A stretch of DNA of 52,502 nt from an uncultured Muribaculaceae bacterium (GCA_910578395.1 CAJTPZ010000012.1:1-52502), one strand, 5' to 3'; shown: positions 6,941-16,678, numbered from the stretch's first letter. Translations and numbers: made by a program. The notes: a model not told the origin generated them from the letters alone.

Positions 6941-9670
6941 ATGTACAGATTTATTTCATATAGCATTTTATTTGCAGTTATATTGTCATTATTGGGCTGT
7001 ACGGAAAGCAAAGTCTATAAAATAGGAGTCTCTCAGTGTTGTCAGGATGACTGGCGTGCAAAAATGAATGATGAGATAAACCGCGAAATCATGTTTCATG
7101 AAGGAGCTGTAGTGGAGATCCGTTCGGCCGATGACAGCAGTGTGAAACAGATTGAGGATATCAGGTATTTTTGCGATAACGGTTTTGATATACTAATAAT
7201 TTCTCCAAATGAAGAGGCGACACTTACACCTGTTGTGAGAGAGGTGTATGAAAGTGGAATGCCTGTGATCATTTTTGACCGTAATATCGCCGGTGATACG
7301 TACACCGCCCGTATAGGGGTCGATGATATAGGACTTGGAAAATCTGCAGCGCATTATGCATTGCATATACTTGGGCGCGATGCAAATGCTATTGAAATTT
7401 TTGGATTGAGGGGATCTACTCCTGCTGAAGAACGTCACATAGGTTTTGTCGATGAATTTGAAAGTGGTGGAGGAAATCTTCTGGCGAGTGTTCCGGCGGA
7501 CTGGAATAAAGAGGATGCAATGCCGGTTGTAGATTCGTTGCTGCGAGTATATCATGATATTGATCTTATATTTGCCCACAATGACCGTATGGCGATCGGT
7601 GCTTCAGAAATCGCAAAATCTATGGGGCGGAACAATATTAAAATTATTGGTATTGATGCAGCACCTGATATAGGAATCAGAGCGGTCGCCGATGGAATTA
7701 TTGATGCTACTTTCCTTTATCCTACCGAGGGTCACCGTCTTATACAGACCGCACTTGCTATTCTTAAGGGGGAACCATACAGCCGGGAGGTGGTTCTGCC
7801 GGTGTCTTCAGCTGTAGATGTGAGTAACGCCGATATTTTGCTTTTGCAGAATGAGACGCTGAAGGTGGAAACAGGAAAAATGAAGTTGTTGAAAATACGC
7901 ATTGATGATTATTGGGATCAGCATTCGGCTCAGACCTCTTTGTTTTATGCGAGCCTTGTAATAATCATCCTATTGTTTGGTGTCGGTTTTCTGTTGCTCA
8001 GAGCCTATTGGCAGCATAGCAAACATCAGAAGGTACTGATGTCGCAGAATAGATTGCTTGCCGAAGAGCGTGATAAGCAGAAAACACTTAATGAGCAGCT
8101 TCAGGATGCTACACAGTCAAAGTTGTCTTTTTTCACAAATGTCTCACACGATCTGCGTACTCCGCTGACACTTATAGCAGAACCTGTGTCGCAACTTGTA
8201 GGAGCTGATAATCTTACGCCTCATCAGCATACGCTTGTCAAAATTGCCGATAAGAATGTAAGGATTCTTCTTCGCCTTATCAACCAGATACTTGATTTCC
8301 GTAAATATGAGAATGGAAAATTAAATCTGAATCTGACAGAAATTGATTTCCGTCAGATTATCAAGGATTGGATGGAAGCTTTTTATGCAGTGGCACGAAA
8401 AAGAGACATTAAGTTGTCATTGGTTGAGCCGGCGTCTGACTCTCCTTTGCCATTGGCAATTGATGTTGAAAAGATAGAAAGGGTATTTTTCAATATTCTT
8501 TCCAACTCTTTCAAATATACTCCCGATAACGGTTCGATAACCGTATCGTATGATTATAATGAACATAATGTCACTTTTAAAGTGTCTGATACGGGAGAAG
8601 GCATTGGTGAACGTGAGCTCGACAATATATTCGACCGCTTTTATCAGGTTGACCGTATCAATCCTAAAGGATCGGGTATTGGGCTTTTCCTTTCCAAAGC
8701 TTTTGTAGAACTTCATGGTGGCACGATTTCAGTGGAAAGCAGCCTTGGCAAGGGATCGGTTTTCGCCGTGACTCTGCCTGTGGTGCATAATTCCAGATCA
8801 ATTGTTGTACCGGAAAAGTCAACAGACCGTCAGGATGTATGGGCGGAACTTGATATTGTAAATACAAGTATTACGTTTGATGAGACAAAACCTCTTGTAC
8901 TCATAATAGATGATAATAAAGATATTCAGAAACTTGTTGGCGAGTTGTTGAATGCCGATTATAATATCATTACGGCTTCAAACGGCCGTGCTGGATTGAG
9001 GATGGCGGCAAAGTATGTTCCCGATCTGATAATATGCGATGTCATGATGCCGGTCATGGACGGAATGGAATGCTGCAGGTGTTTGAAAAATGAGATCACA
9101 ACGTCGCATATTCCGGTGCTGATGCTTACGGCTTGTAATATGGATGAGCAGCGGGTGCAGGGGTACGATAGCGGAGCCGACGGATATCTTTCCAAACCTT
9201 TTAAGAGTGAGGTATTGAAGTCACGTTGTTCGAGTCTGATAATAAATCGCAAACGCATAAAAAAGCTGTGGCAGTCGCCATCTGATGCTACATGCCGCAA
9301 AAAGGACGTTGTGGCCTCATTATCTTTTGTAACTGTCAGCGATATAGATAATGAATTCTATAATAGATTTCTAAAGATTTTCAGGGAGGAGATGGGTAAT
9401 CCTGATATAAATGTGGACTGGATTGCCTCAAAAATGGGGCTTGAGCGCTCTCAGTTTTATCGTAAAATAAAATCTCTGACGAATTATGCTCCTGTTGAAC
9501 TGATGCGGAATCTTAGATTGAAACAAGGGCGTATACTTGTTATGACAACAGAAAAAAATGTCAGTGAGATTGCATATGAAACAGGATTTTCTACTCCGGC
9601 GTATTTCACGAAATGCTATCGTGATGCATTTGGAGAGACTCCGTCAGAATCAAGAAATAATCTAAAATAA
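6941..9670 (+). CDS. hybrid two-component sensor-regulator, fructose-sensing type
   Basis: The 909-residue protein combines all parts of a two-component system. Domains in order: lipoprotein-like leader (LSLLGC), a periplasmic LacI/ribose-binding-protein-type sugar sensor (about 25-310; IGVSQC, FDRNIAGDTYTARIGVDD, AHNDRMAIGA), one membrane span (about 332-355), a histidine kinase dimerisation domain with His403 in VSHDLRTP, an ATPase domain with GEGIGERELDNIFDRF and GSGIGLFL, a receiver domain with Asp700 in ICDVMMPVMDG, and a C-terminal AraC-type helix-turn-helix (about 805-909). The periplasmic-binding-protein sensor, rather than beta-propeller repeats, is the design of Bacteroides BT1754, which binds fructose. 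It probably activates the divergent GH32 operon and the GH2 gene 10 bases downstream. Confidence 0.93.
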   Translation: MYRFISYSILFAVILSLLGCTESKVYKIGVSQCCQDDWRAKMNDEINREIMFHEGAVVEIRSADDSSVKQIEDIRYFCDNGFDILIISPNEEATLTPVVREVYESGMPVIIFDRNIAGDTYTARIGVDDIGLGKSAAHYALHILGRDANAIEIFGLRGSTPAEERHIGFVDEFESGGGNLLASVPADWNKEDAMPVVDSLLRVYHDIDLIFAHNDRMAIGASEIAKSMGRNNIKIIGIDAAPDIGIRAVADGIIDATFLYPTEGHRLIQTALAILKGEPYSREVVLPVSSAVDVSNADILLLQNETLKVETGKMKLLKIRIDDYWDQHSAQTSLFYASLVIIILLFGVGFLLLRAYWQHSKHQKVLMSQNRLLAEERDKQKTLNEQLQDATQSKLSFFTNVSHDLRTPLTLIAEPVSQLVGADNLTPHQHTLVKIADKNVRILLRLINQILDFRKYENGKLNLNLTEIDFRQIIKDWMEAFYAVARKRDIKLSLVEPASDSPLPLAIDVEKIERVFFNILSNSFKYTPDNGSITVSYDYNEHNVTFKVSDTGEGIGERELDNIFDRFYQVDRINPKGSGIGLFLSKAFVELHGGTISVESSLGKGSVFAVTLPVVHNSRSIVVPEKSTDRQDVWAELDIVNTSITFDETKPLVLIIDDNKDIQKLVGELLNADYNIITASNGRAGLRMAAKYVPDLIICDVMMPVMDGMECCRCLKNEITTSHIPVLMLTACNMDEQRVQGYDSGADGYLSKPFKSEVLKSRCSSLIINRKRIKKLWQSPSDATCRKKDVVASLSFVTVSDIDNEFYNRFLKIFREEMGNPDINVDWIASKMGLERSQFYRKIKSLTNYAPVELMRNLRLKQGRILVMTTEKNVSEIAYETGFSTPAYFTKCYRDAFGETPSESRNNLK

Positions 9671-9680
9671 ACCTAAAACA

Positions 9681-12137
9681 ATGTATGATATGCTGAGTTA
9701 CAGTAAAATTGTCCGCCGATGTCTTGCATTTGCAGTGACTGTCCTTGGATCAGCCGTTTTTAGTCTGCATGCAGAACGTCGTGTGATTACTCTACACGAA
9801 GGTTGGGAATTTACCAAGGGTAGTCCTGATGCAAAGGCAAAATGGAATAAGGTTAGAGTTCCGCATGACTGGGCTATTTACGGTCCGTTTGATCGCAACA
9901 ATGACCTGCAAACGGTTGCTGTTGAACAGAATGGAGAAAATGCGGAAACAGTTAAAACAGGCCGCACAGGAGGACTTCCGTTTATCGGAAAAGGCACATA
10001 TCGCACTACAATAGAGGTTCCAGATACCGCCAATCGTAATATAACGGTTGTTTTTGACGGAGCAATGAGTAACGCTCATGTTAAAGTCAATGGTCGAGAG
10101 GTTGCATTCTGGCCTTATGGATATAATTCGTTCTATACTGATATCAGCGATGTTGTCAGGCCTGGCAGTAATGAGATGGTTGTAGAACTTGAAAATTTCG
10201 AGCGTGCGTCGAGGTGGTATCCTGGTGCCGGTATTTACCGTAACGTACATGTCGTTAATACCGATCGAATCCATATACCGGTCTGGGGTACTTATATCAC
10301 GACTCCAATGGTATCGGCTGATAATGCATCGGTAAGACTCGAAATGAGTATTGATGGCTGTAGAAAAGGAGAGAAGATAGATGTAATTACTGATATTGTG
10401 TCTCCTGACGGAATTACAGTTTCATCAAATAAGGCTGTATATGTGGCTCATGGCCAAAAGTTTTTCCAGAATTTCATTGTTGACCGTCCTATGCTGTGGA
10501 GTCCTGAAAGTCCGTCAGTCTATACCGCTAAAACAAGACTTCTGGCAGATGGAAGGGAGGTCGATACTTATGATACAAAGTTTGGTATAAGAAAACTTGA
10601 GTATATCCCGGAAAAAGGATTTTTCCTGAATGGTAAGTCTACAAAATTCAAGGGGGTGTGCAATCATCATGATTTGGGGCCGTTGGGAGCTGCCGTCAAC
10701 CGTTCGGCATTGCGACACCAGATTGAAATAATGAAGAATATGGGGGCGAATGCGATCCGTACTTCTCACAATATGCCGGCTCCGGAGTTGGTGGAATTGT
10801 GTGATGAGATGGGAGTCATGCTTATGGTTGAGCCTTTTGACGATTGGGGTTATAAGCCGAAATCGCCTAACGGTTATGGCGCATTCTTTAATGAATGGGC
10901 GGAGCGAGATATGACCAATATGTTGATGCAGTACCGCAACAATCCTTCGGTTGTCATGTGGTCGATAGGTAATGAGGTGCCAAGCCAATGGAGTCCAGAT
11001 GGTATATCAGAACTGACTATGCTTCAGGATATAGTCAAGGCTCTTGATCCTACCAGGCCGGTTACATGTGGAATGAATCATGTCGATCCGGTGATTGACA
11101 ACGGATTTGCGACGGCTCTTGATATTCCAGGTTTCAACTATAAACCGCAATTTTATGAGTCAGCTTATGGCAGGTTGCCACAGAGGCTTATTCTTGGATC
11201 GGAAACAGCATCCACTGTATCATCGCGGGGAGTTTATCATTTTCCGGTCTCATTTGAGAAAGAGCATAACATGGTTACTCACTCCGACAATCAGTCGTCG
11301 GGTTACGATAATGAAGCATGTGACTGGTCAAATACTCCTGATATAGATTTCCTGATGGATGAGCAACCGTGGGTATTGGGACAGTTTGTATGGACCGGAT
11401 TTGATTATCTGGGTGAGCCTACGCCGTATGATACAGACGCGTGGCCGAGCCATAGTTCGTTATTCGGTATTGTAGACCTTGCATCGCTCCCCAAAGACCG
11501 ATATTATCTCTATCGTTCACATTGGAATGAAACAGACGCTACGTTACATATACTTCCGCATTGGAACTGGAAGGGCCATGAAGGCGAGATAATTCCGGTG
11601 TTTGTTTACACTTCTTATCCGAAGGCCGAACTATTTATCAATGGAAAAAGTCAAGGGGTAAGAGAAAAGAATGATTCAACTTTGCAGACTCGTTATAGGC
11701 TTATGTGGAATGAAACTGTTTATGAGCCTGGAGAACTTAAGGTTGTCGCTTTTGATAATGATGGAAAACCGGTTTCCGAGAAGATAGTTAGAACAGCAGG
11801 AAAACCACATCATCTTATAGCGACATCAAGCCGCGATGTTCTTGCTGCCGATGGCGAGGACCTGTCTTATATAACTATCCAGGTTGCAGATAAAGACGGG
11901 AATATTGTACCGACTGATAATCGTCGTGTAAAATTTGCTGTCAATGGTGCCGGTAAATTTGAGGCAACAGCCAATGGAGATCCTACATGTCTGCTTCCTT
12001 TCCAGAATTCGGAGATGGATTTGTTCAGTGGTGCGGCAACTGCAATAGTGCGTAGTTCGGATCATCCGGGGACGATCACTTTTACGGCAAAAGCTTCCGG
12101 TGTGAAGCCTGTGACACTGACAATTGACGTAAAATAA
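9681..12137 (+). CDS. glycoside hydrolase family 2 beta-galactosidase-like enzyme
   Basis: The 818-residue secreted enzyme has a signal peptide ending near LHAERR, the GH2 sugar-binding sandwich (about 20-180), an immunoglobulin-like domain, the TIM barrel with acid/base Glu432 in SIGNEVP and nucleophile Glu508 in LGSETAST, and C-terminal beta domains of the DUF4982/Big type found in Bacteroidetes beta-galactosidases. It should cleave beta-galactosides or related beta-glycosides in the periplasm. The start is 10 bases after the fructose sensor gene, so it is co-transcribed with the sensor. A beta-galactosidase in a fructan cluster is unexpected; a galactose-containing fructan or oligosaccharide, or mere co-location, could explain it. 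Confidence 0.9.
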   Translation: MYDMLSYSKIVRRCLAFAVTVLGSAVFSLHAERRVITLHEGWEFTKGSPDAKAKWNKVRVPHDWAIYGPFDRNNDLQTVAVEQNGENAETVKTGRTGGLPFIGKGTYRTTIEVPDTANRNITVVFDGAMSNAHVKVNGREVAFWPYGYNSFYTDISDVVRPGSNEMVVELENFERASRWYPGAGIYRNVHVVNTDRIHIPVWGTYITTPMVSADNASVRLEMSIDGCRKGEKIDVITDIVSPDGITVSSNKAVYVAHGQKFFQNFIVDRPMLWSPESPSVYTAKTRLLADGREVDTYDTKFGIRKLEYIPEKGFFLNGKSTKFKGVCNHHDLGPLGAAVNRSALRHQIEIMKNMGANAIRTSHNMPAPELVELCDEMGVMLMVEPFDDWGYKPKSPNGYGAFFNEWAERDMTNMLMQYRNNPSVVMWSIGNEVPSQWSPDGISELTMLQDIVKALDPTRPVTCGMNHVDPVIDNGFATALDIPGFNYKPQFYESAYGRLPQRLILGSETASTVSSRGVYHFPVSFEKEHNMVTHSDNQSSGYDNEACDWSNTPDIDFLMDEQPWVLGQFVWTGFDYLGEPTPYDTDAWPSHSSLFGIVDLASLPKDRYYLYRSHWNETDATLHILPHWNWKGHEGEIIPVFVYTSYPKAELFINGKSQGVREKNDSTLQTRYRLMWNETVYEPGELKVVAFDNDGKPVSEKIVRTAGKPHHLIATSSRDVLAADGEDLSYITIQVADKDGNIVPTDNRRVKFAVNGAGKFEATANGDPTCLLPFQNSEMDLFSGAATAIVRSSDHPGTITFTAKASGVKPVTLTIDVK

Positions 12138-12152
12138 ACTATATGATAAACA

Positions 12153-12198
12153 GGACACTCAAGGAGTTAGACATTGAGTCATGACTCCTTGAGTGTCC
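12153..12198. terminator. bidirectional terminator hairpin
   Basis: GGACACTCAAGGAGT (12153-12167) and ACTCCTTGAGTGTCC (12184-12198) form a perfect 15-base-pair stem with a 16-base loop between the convergent GH2 and AEC carrier genes. It is followed on the plus strand by a T/A-rich stretch and on the minus strand by a weakly U-rich one, fitting use in both directions. Confidence 0.85.
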
Positions 12199-12221
12199 CT
12201 TATAATTAAATAATATTTTAT

Positions 12222-13196
12222 TTAGAGGAATGCTTTTATTGCCCAGTCGGTTATGAACATCCATAGCGGACATGCGCCCATGAAGAGCAAAGTGCTTATC
12301 GCGAGGGATGAAGTACCTGTTGCTACGTAAGTGTTATAGCGGCTTGCAATAATTATGCCTGAGAATGCAGGCGGAAGTGCGGCACAAACGACAAGCATCT
12401 TGAGATTTTCCGGCGACATGTGTACCAAAATGCCGACAGCAAGTATAGCCAATGGCATTATGACAAGTTTAAGGAACGTTCCCATCCAAACCTGGCTGTT
12501 TAGTTCGATTTTGACCGATGAGAGTGTTATGCCGGCTGCAAATACAGCTACCGAAGCATTGGCTCCTGCAAGGAGTGTAAACGATGGATCAAGGTATGAT
12601 GGCCATTTAACACCGCAAAGCACAAGAATTACGGCGAGAATAGGTGCCCATGCCACAGGTTGTTTGAGTGCGTTTATGACAGGTCCCCATGGGTTGGGCT
12701 TTTTACCTCCGTTGGCAACTGCGGCTGCTTCAGCGTTCCCTGCATTGAGAAGACAGAGACCAAGTGGAATGCCGATTGCGTTTACCTCGATGGCAACGAT
12801 AGCTATTACAAGCCCGACAGTAGCCGATGTTCCGAATATAGGCTGAAGAACTGCGAAACCAAGAAACCCGATTGTAGGAGATCCGCTTATCAAAGCAGAG
12901 ATCGCTGCATCGCCTTTGGTATTTGTCTTGTACATGCGGAATACAAAGTAGACCAGAAGGAAGCACGCTATCAGCACTACAAATGATACTATCGTAAGTT
13001 TTATATCCACAGCCAGCATCGCTCGATTGGCTTTTATTATCGAGACAAAAAGCGCTGCAGGAAGAGCATAGTTAAGCACCACCTTGTTGAGCGTACGGGC
13101 GTTGTCGGCGGAGAATGCACCAGATTTCCCCGAAAAATATCCCAGCGCCATTACGACGAAGATCGGGACGATCGCGTATAAAATAATGTGCAGCAT
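12222..13196 (-). CDS. AEC-family carrier, probable oxalate/formate transporter
   Basis: The 324-residue membrane protein has about ten hydrophobic spans in two halves and the N-terminal AEC (auxin efflux carrier) pattern VPIFVVMALGYFSGKSGAF with NKVVLNYALPAALF. It is the third gene of a minus-strand cluster after the CoA-transferase and oxalyl-CoA decarboxylase. The same order occurs in Escherichia coli yfdW-yfdU-yfdV, where yfdV is an AEC carrier. By that analogy it may move oxalate in or formate out, but AEC proteins carry several organic acids and the substrate is inferred from context. Ends at the strong bidirectional terminator. Confidence 0.85.
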   Translation of the reverse strand: MLHIILYAIVPIFVVMALGYFSGKSGAFSADNARTLNKVVLNYALPAALFVSIIKANRAMLAVDIKLTIVSFVVLIACFLLVYFVFRMYKTNTKGDAAISALISGSPTIGFLGFAVLQPIFGTSATVGLVIAIVAIEVNAIGIPLGLCLLNAGNAEAAAVANGGKKPNPWGPVINALKQPVAWAPILAVILVLCGVKWPSYLDPSFTLLAGANASVAVFAAGITLSSVKIELNSQVWMGTFLKLVIMPLAILAVGILVHMSPENLKMLVVCAALPPAFSGIIIASRYNTYVATGTSSLAISTLLFMGACPLWMFITDWAIKAFL

Positions 13197-13226
13197 AAAT
13201 GAAAGTATTTAGGGAGTATAAATTAA

Positions 13227-13275
13227 AGAAATGGTGGTGCCATCCTCCTGGCAGAGGTATGTCACCGCCACTTCT
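13227..13275 (-). promoter_or_regulatory. intercistronic hairpin between oxc and the carrier gene
   Basis: In the 98-base gap, 13227-13241 pairs with 13261-13275 (13 of 15 positions on the minus-strand RNA, one of them a G-U pair) with a 19-base loop, followed by TTTAATTT. It could lower carrier expression relative to the enzymes by partial termination, or protect the upstream mRNA end. Neither role is shown. Confidence 0.4.
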
Positions 13276-13294
13276 GTTTATTATTTGTTGATGC

Positions 13295-15028
13295 CTACAC
13301 TACGATATGCTCGAGTGCTGCAGGATTGAGGTAGCCTATGTGGCCGGATTCCTTACCTGAATCTGCTGCAAGCTGCACGTCGATGAGTGCCGGTGCCTTG
13401 GATGCGATGGCTTCTGTAAGGGCTTGTGTGAGTTCGGCCGGCTTTGTCACATAGTAGGTCTTTGCGCCAAATGCATCACCTATCTTGTCGTAACGGGCCC
13501 GCACGTCAAGGGTCGTTGGAGCCGGATCTGATGTTCCGGCCATGTTGACTCCGATACCGTTGTATATGCCTCCGTTGTTGAATATCACCACAGTCACCGG
13601 CAGATTGAATCGGCAGATGGTCGAGAAATCCATACCGGAAAATCCAAACGCGCTGTCACCTTCGATTGCGACTACGCTCTTACCTGTGGCAACAGCCGCA
13701 CCTATACAGGACCCCATACCCATACCCATGATTGCCCATGTGGCGCAGTCAATACGGTGTCTGGGTAAGGTCATGTCAATGCACACACGTGTATCGTCGA
13801 GTGTATTTGCGCCCTCGTTTACAAGTATCACATCGGGATTTGCGGCCATTACCGGTTTAATCGCGTTGAGAGCTGACCAGTGGTTCATCGGTTGGGCTGA
13901 TGCATTGGAAACAAGGCGCTGTTTGAATTTTTCATTTTTTGCCTTTGTCTCAGCCTGCAACTTAGGTACCCATTCAGGATCGATATTCATTTTGTCTGGT
14001 AAAGCTGCGATAAATGCATCAAGTGAACTTGCAAGGTCACCGACAACAGGAGCCGCGATAGGCCGGTTCACATCGATTTCCTCGGCCGCAATATCAAATT
14101 GGATAAACTTCGTGTCGGGACTCCATTTCCCGCGGCCACGTGATAGAAGCCAGTTAAGGCGAGCTCCAACAAGTACTACAACGTCGGCGTCGCTCATGAT
14201 TGTCGAGCGGCATGATACGGCACTGAGAGGACCGTTGTCAGGCATGACCCCCTTACCCATTGACATTGGAAGATAGGGGATGCCGGTTTTACTAACAAGC
14301 TCCTTGATTTTGTCTTCAACTCTTGCGTAGGCGGCACCTTTGCCTAAAATGAACGCCGGCTTTTTGGCAGATGCAAGCAACTGTGCCGCACGTTTCACCG
14401 ATTCGGGAGAAGGTGGCATTGCAGGACATAGGTCCACTGGAGTATAGAAAAGCTTATTGGCATCAGCTGCATCCATTATTGCTCCCAGGCAAGGGGTGGT
14501 GATGTCGAGATATACTCCGCCGGGACGTCCGGATATAGCGGCACGATAGGCACGTACAACTGCTGTCGGTATGTCTTCCGGCTTGTTGACACGATATGCT
14601 GCTTTTACGAGAGGTTTTGCGATATTCAGCTGATCGAGTCCTTCGTATGTACCTTGTTCAAGATCAATAGGCTCGCGCACACTCGACCCGCTTATCTGAA
14701 TCATCGGGTAACAGTTGACAGTCGCGTTTGCAGTGGCTGTCAGGCCATTCATGAATCCTAATGAAGAGACTGTAAGCAGGATGCCGGGAGTTTGGGTGAG
14801 AAAGCCATGTGTCGCGGCCGCCATTCCCGCCTGCTGTTCATGTCGGAAACCGACAAAACGTATACCATTTGCCTGAGCGATATAGGCCACCTCTGTTACC
14901 GGTATGCCGACAAGACCGTACATCGTGTCGATGTCGACCATGCGCAGTGCGCGCACCAGTATATCCATTCCGGTGACTTGCGAGGGGGATGATTGTGCCG
15001 TGCCGGTTGTGTTGTTTGATGTTGTCAT
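13295..15028 (-). CDS. oxc: oxalyl-CoA decarboxylase
   Basis: The 577-residue protein is a thiamine-diphosphate enzyme with the three domains of the family: N-terminal pyrimidine-binding (Glu64 in FRHEQQAG is the catalytic glutamate), central ADP-binding-type domain, and C-terminal diphosphate-binding with the metal motif from GDSAFGFSG at residue 457 to FNN at 483-485. Length and sequence match oxalyl-CoA decarboxylases, which convert oxalyl-CoA to formyl-CoA and carbon dioxide. It is preceded 22 bases upstream by the CoA-transferase, its standard partner, so the assignment is strong. Its need for thiamine diphosphate links it functionally to the riboswitch-controlled thiamine operon nearby, though that may be coincidence. 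Confidence 0.93.
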   Translation of the reverse strand: MTTSNNTTGTAQSSPSQVTGMDILVRALRMVDIDTMYGLVGIPVTEVAYIAQANGIRFVGFRHEQQAGMAAATHGFLTQTPGILLTVSSLGFMNGLTATANATVNCYPMIQISGSSVREPIDLEQGTYEGLDQLNIAKPLVKAAYRVNKPEDIPTAVVRAYRAAISGRPGGVYLDITTPCLGAIMDAADANKLFYTPVDLCPAMPPSPESVKRAAQLLASAKKPAFILGKGAAYARVEDKIKELVSKTGIPYLPMSMGKGVMPDNGPLSAVSCRSTIMSDADVVVLVGARLNWLLSRGRGKWSPDTKFIQFDIAAEEIDVNRPIAAPVVGDLASSLDAFIAALPDKMNIDPEWVPKLQAETKAKNEKFKQRLVSNASAQPMNHWSALNAIKPVMAANPDVILVNEGANTLDDTRVCIDMTLPRHRIDCATWAIMGMGMGSCIGAAVATGKSVVAIEGDSAFGFSGMDFSTICRFNLPVTVVIFNNGGIYNGIGVNMAGTSDPAPTTLDVRARYDKIGDAFGAKTYYVTKPAELTQALTEAIASKAPALIDVQLAADSGKESGHIGYLNPAALEHIVV

Positions 15029-15050
15029 GATTACTGGTAGGTGTTATTCA

Positions 15051-16352
15051 TTATTTTGAAGATGCGGCCTTTGGCATAGGTGTGGTTGTGCCGTTGCTCT
15101 TGAATTTTGCAATCTGTTCGACTGTGTACCCAAGTGATGCAAGTACCTCATCGGTATTACCGCCAAGTGTCGGACAAGGTCCATAGGCCGGCTGATAGTT
15201 GGACATAGTGAAAGGAACACCTACAGTGACAAACTCACCGATTTTTCCTCCCTGATTGATTTTCACGAGCGTATTTCCATCATAGTTTGACGGCTCGTTC
15301 ATGATTTCTTTGGTTGACAGTACCGGGGCGACCGGTACGCCATAGGGTGACAGCAGGTCTGTTACCTCATATTTGGTCTTGTTTAGGCAGAATTGCTGTA
15401 CACGATCGATAATCTGCTGCTTGTGCCGGTCACGTGCGTCGGCTGTGTTGAAATCCGGGTTTGTAAGCCAATCCTGGAATCCGAAAGCCTGACATGCTTT
15501 CTCGAAGTCTTTTGCACCTCGCTGGAAGATAACATAGACATAGGCATTTGGATCGTTTTCCCAACCTTTGCACTTGTAAGTCCAACCTAAGACGCCTGAT
15601 CCTTCGGTGTTGCCTGACCGAGGTACGAAATCACCGAATTTTCCATCGGGATATTGCGGGAACTGGGTAAGATAACCGATTCGGTCAAGGGTGAGCTGGT
15701 CGCGCGTCTTGATGCGGCATAGGTTTAGACATGCGTTGTGCATAGACTGATATACGTAAACACCTTCGCCGGTGCGTTCGCGTTGCATAAGAGCTGCAAG
15801 CAGTCCGATGGTTAGATGCATGCCTGTGTTCGAGTCTCCGAGAGCCGCACCGCTTTGGGTGGGTACATCGTTATCACCTTCATACCATCCGGTTGTAGAT
15901 GCCGCTCCTGCGGTAACTTGAGCGACAGGCTCATAGGCTTTCAGATCGGCATATTTTGATGCAGTGGGAAATCCTTTGATAGTGCCATAGATACATCTCG
16001 GATTAAGTTTGTGGACCACTTCCCAGCTGAAGCCGAGTTTGTCCATAGCTCCAGGATGAAGATTCTCGACGAAAATGTCACATTCTTTAATAAGCTTTGT
16101 AAGGATCTCATGACCGTCGGGTGTAGCTGCATCAAGAGTAAGAGACTTCTTGTTGGAGTTGAGCTGTAAGAAGTAATAGCTCGGTTCGGTCGGGTCAAAC
16201 TGAAGTTCCATGCGGGTTGCGTCACCTGACCCGGGACGCTCGATCTTGGTAACGTCTGCTCCAAGCCATGCAAGAAGCTGTGTACATGAAGGTCCGGACT
16301 GCACGCTTGTGAAGTCGACCACTTTTATACCCTGAAGAGGTGCGTAGTTCAT
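15051..16352 (-). CDS. frc: formyl-CoA:oxalate CoA-transferase (CaiB/BaiF family)
   Basis: The 433-residue class III CoA-transferase should move CoA from formyl-CoA (or another CoA donor) to oxalate, making oxalyl-CoA for the decarboxylase encoded next. The catalytic aspartate is Asp173 in ALGDSNTGMHL, which matches the E. coli YfdW motif. The C-terminal part has the expected PRSGN...GWTYKCKGWE stretch. The glycine-rich loop that in known formyl-CoA transferases reads GGGGQP is here EGSGVL (about residues 250-255), so donor preference may differ; succinyl-CoA or acetyl-CoA:oxalate transferase activity is a fair alternative. It is the first gene of the oxalate cluster. Confidence 0.88.
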   Translation of the reverse strand: MNYAPLQGIKVVDFTSVQSGPSCTQLLAWLGADVTKIERPGSGDATRMELQFDPTEPSYYFLQLNSNKKSLTLDAATPDGHEILTKLIKECDIFVENLHPGAMDKLGFSWEVVHKLNPRCIYGTIKGFPTASKYADLKAYEPVAQVTAGAASTTGWYEGDNDVPTQSGAALGDSNTGMHLTIGLLAALMQRERTGEGVYVYQSMHNACLNLCRIKTRDQLTLDRIGYLTQFPQYPDGKFGDFVPRSGNTEGSGVLGWTYKCKGWENDPNAYVYVIFQRGAKDFEKACQAFGFQDWLTNPDFNTADARDRHKQQIIDRVQQFCLNKTKYEVTDLLSPYGVPVAPVLSTKEIMNEPSNYDGNTLVKINQGGKIGEFVTVGVPFTMSNYQPAYGPCPTLGGNTDEVLASLGYTVEQIAKFKSNGTTTPMPKAASSK

Positions 16353-16678
16353 AGTGAATGTAAGATAATATATTAAAACTTAATTTTTTTATTTTAAATA
16401 ATCTGTTATTCCAACAAATGGTACCAATAATAAGTTCTTTGAAACAGGCCGGAAATACATTATGGTCTATTTTTATAATCGGAAGCATGTATGGACTGTT
16501 GAAAATAGCAGTTCTGATTGGGGCCATTCCGATGTGCTAATTTACACAGGTTAGAAAGGGGCTTTTCAATCGTTTTTAATGGATTATCGTGAAAAGCCAC
16601 CGATTTTTGTAATTTTGCGGAGCCTTGGAAGGAGTCGCCGAGAATTCTTGCAGCCCTCAGATAGGTTCGGATTCTATT
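16353..16678. promoter_or_regulatory. divergent intergenic region with a hairpin and a plus-strand promoter
   Basis: No gene is supported here. A -7 element TAATTTTG (16610-16617) can drive the SMR-Nim operon. A 9-base-pair hairpin (GGCTTTTCA at 16560-16568 with TGAAAAGCC at 16590-16598) lies just upstream of it and could be an operator. For frc on the minus strand I see no consensus promoter, only a TTTG at the complement of 16415-16418. I looked for guanidine riboswitch hairpins with ACGR loops before the SMR gene and saw none. Confidence 0.4.

Noticed and set aside
13542..14276. Plus-strand open frame of 244 codons
   Set aside because: Lies antisense to oxc, has no domain and no promoter; a shadow of the high third-position G/C in oxc.
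16500..16678. Guanidine riboswitch before the SMR gene
   Set aside because: No paired ACGR-loop hairpins and no ykkC core were seen; only a simple palindrome.
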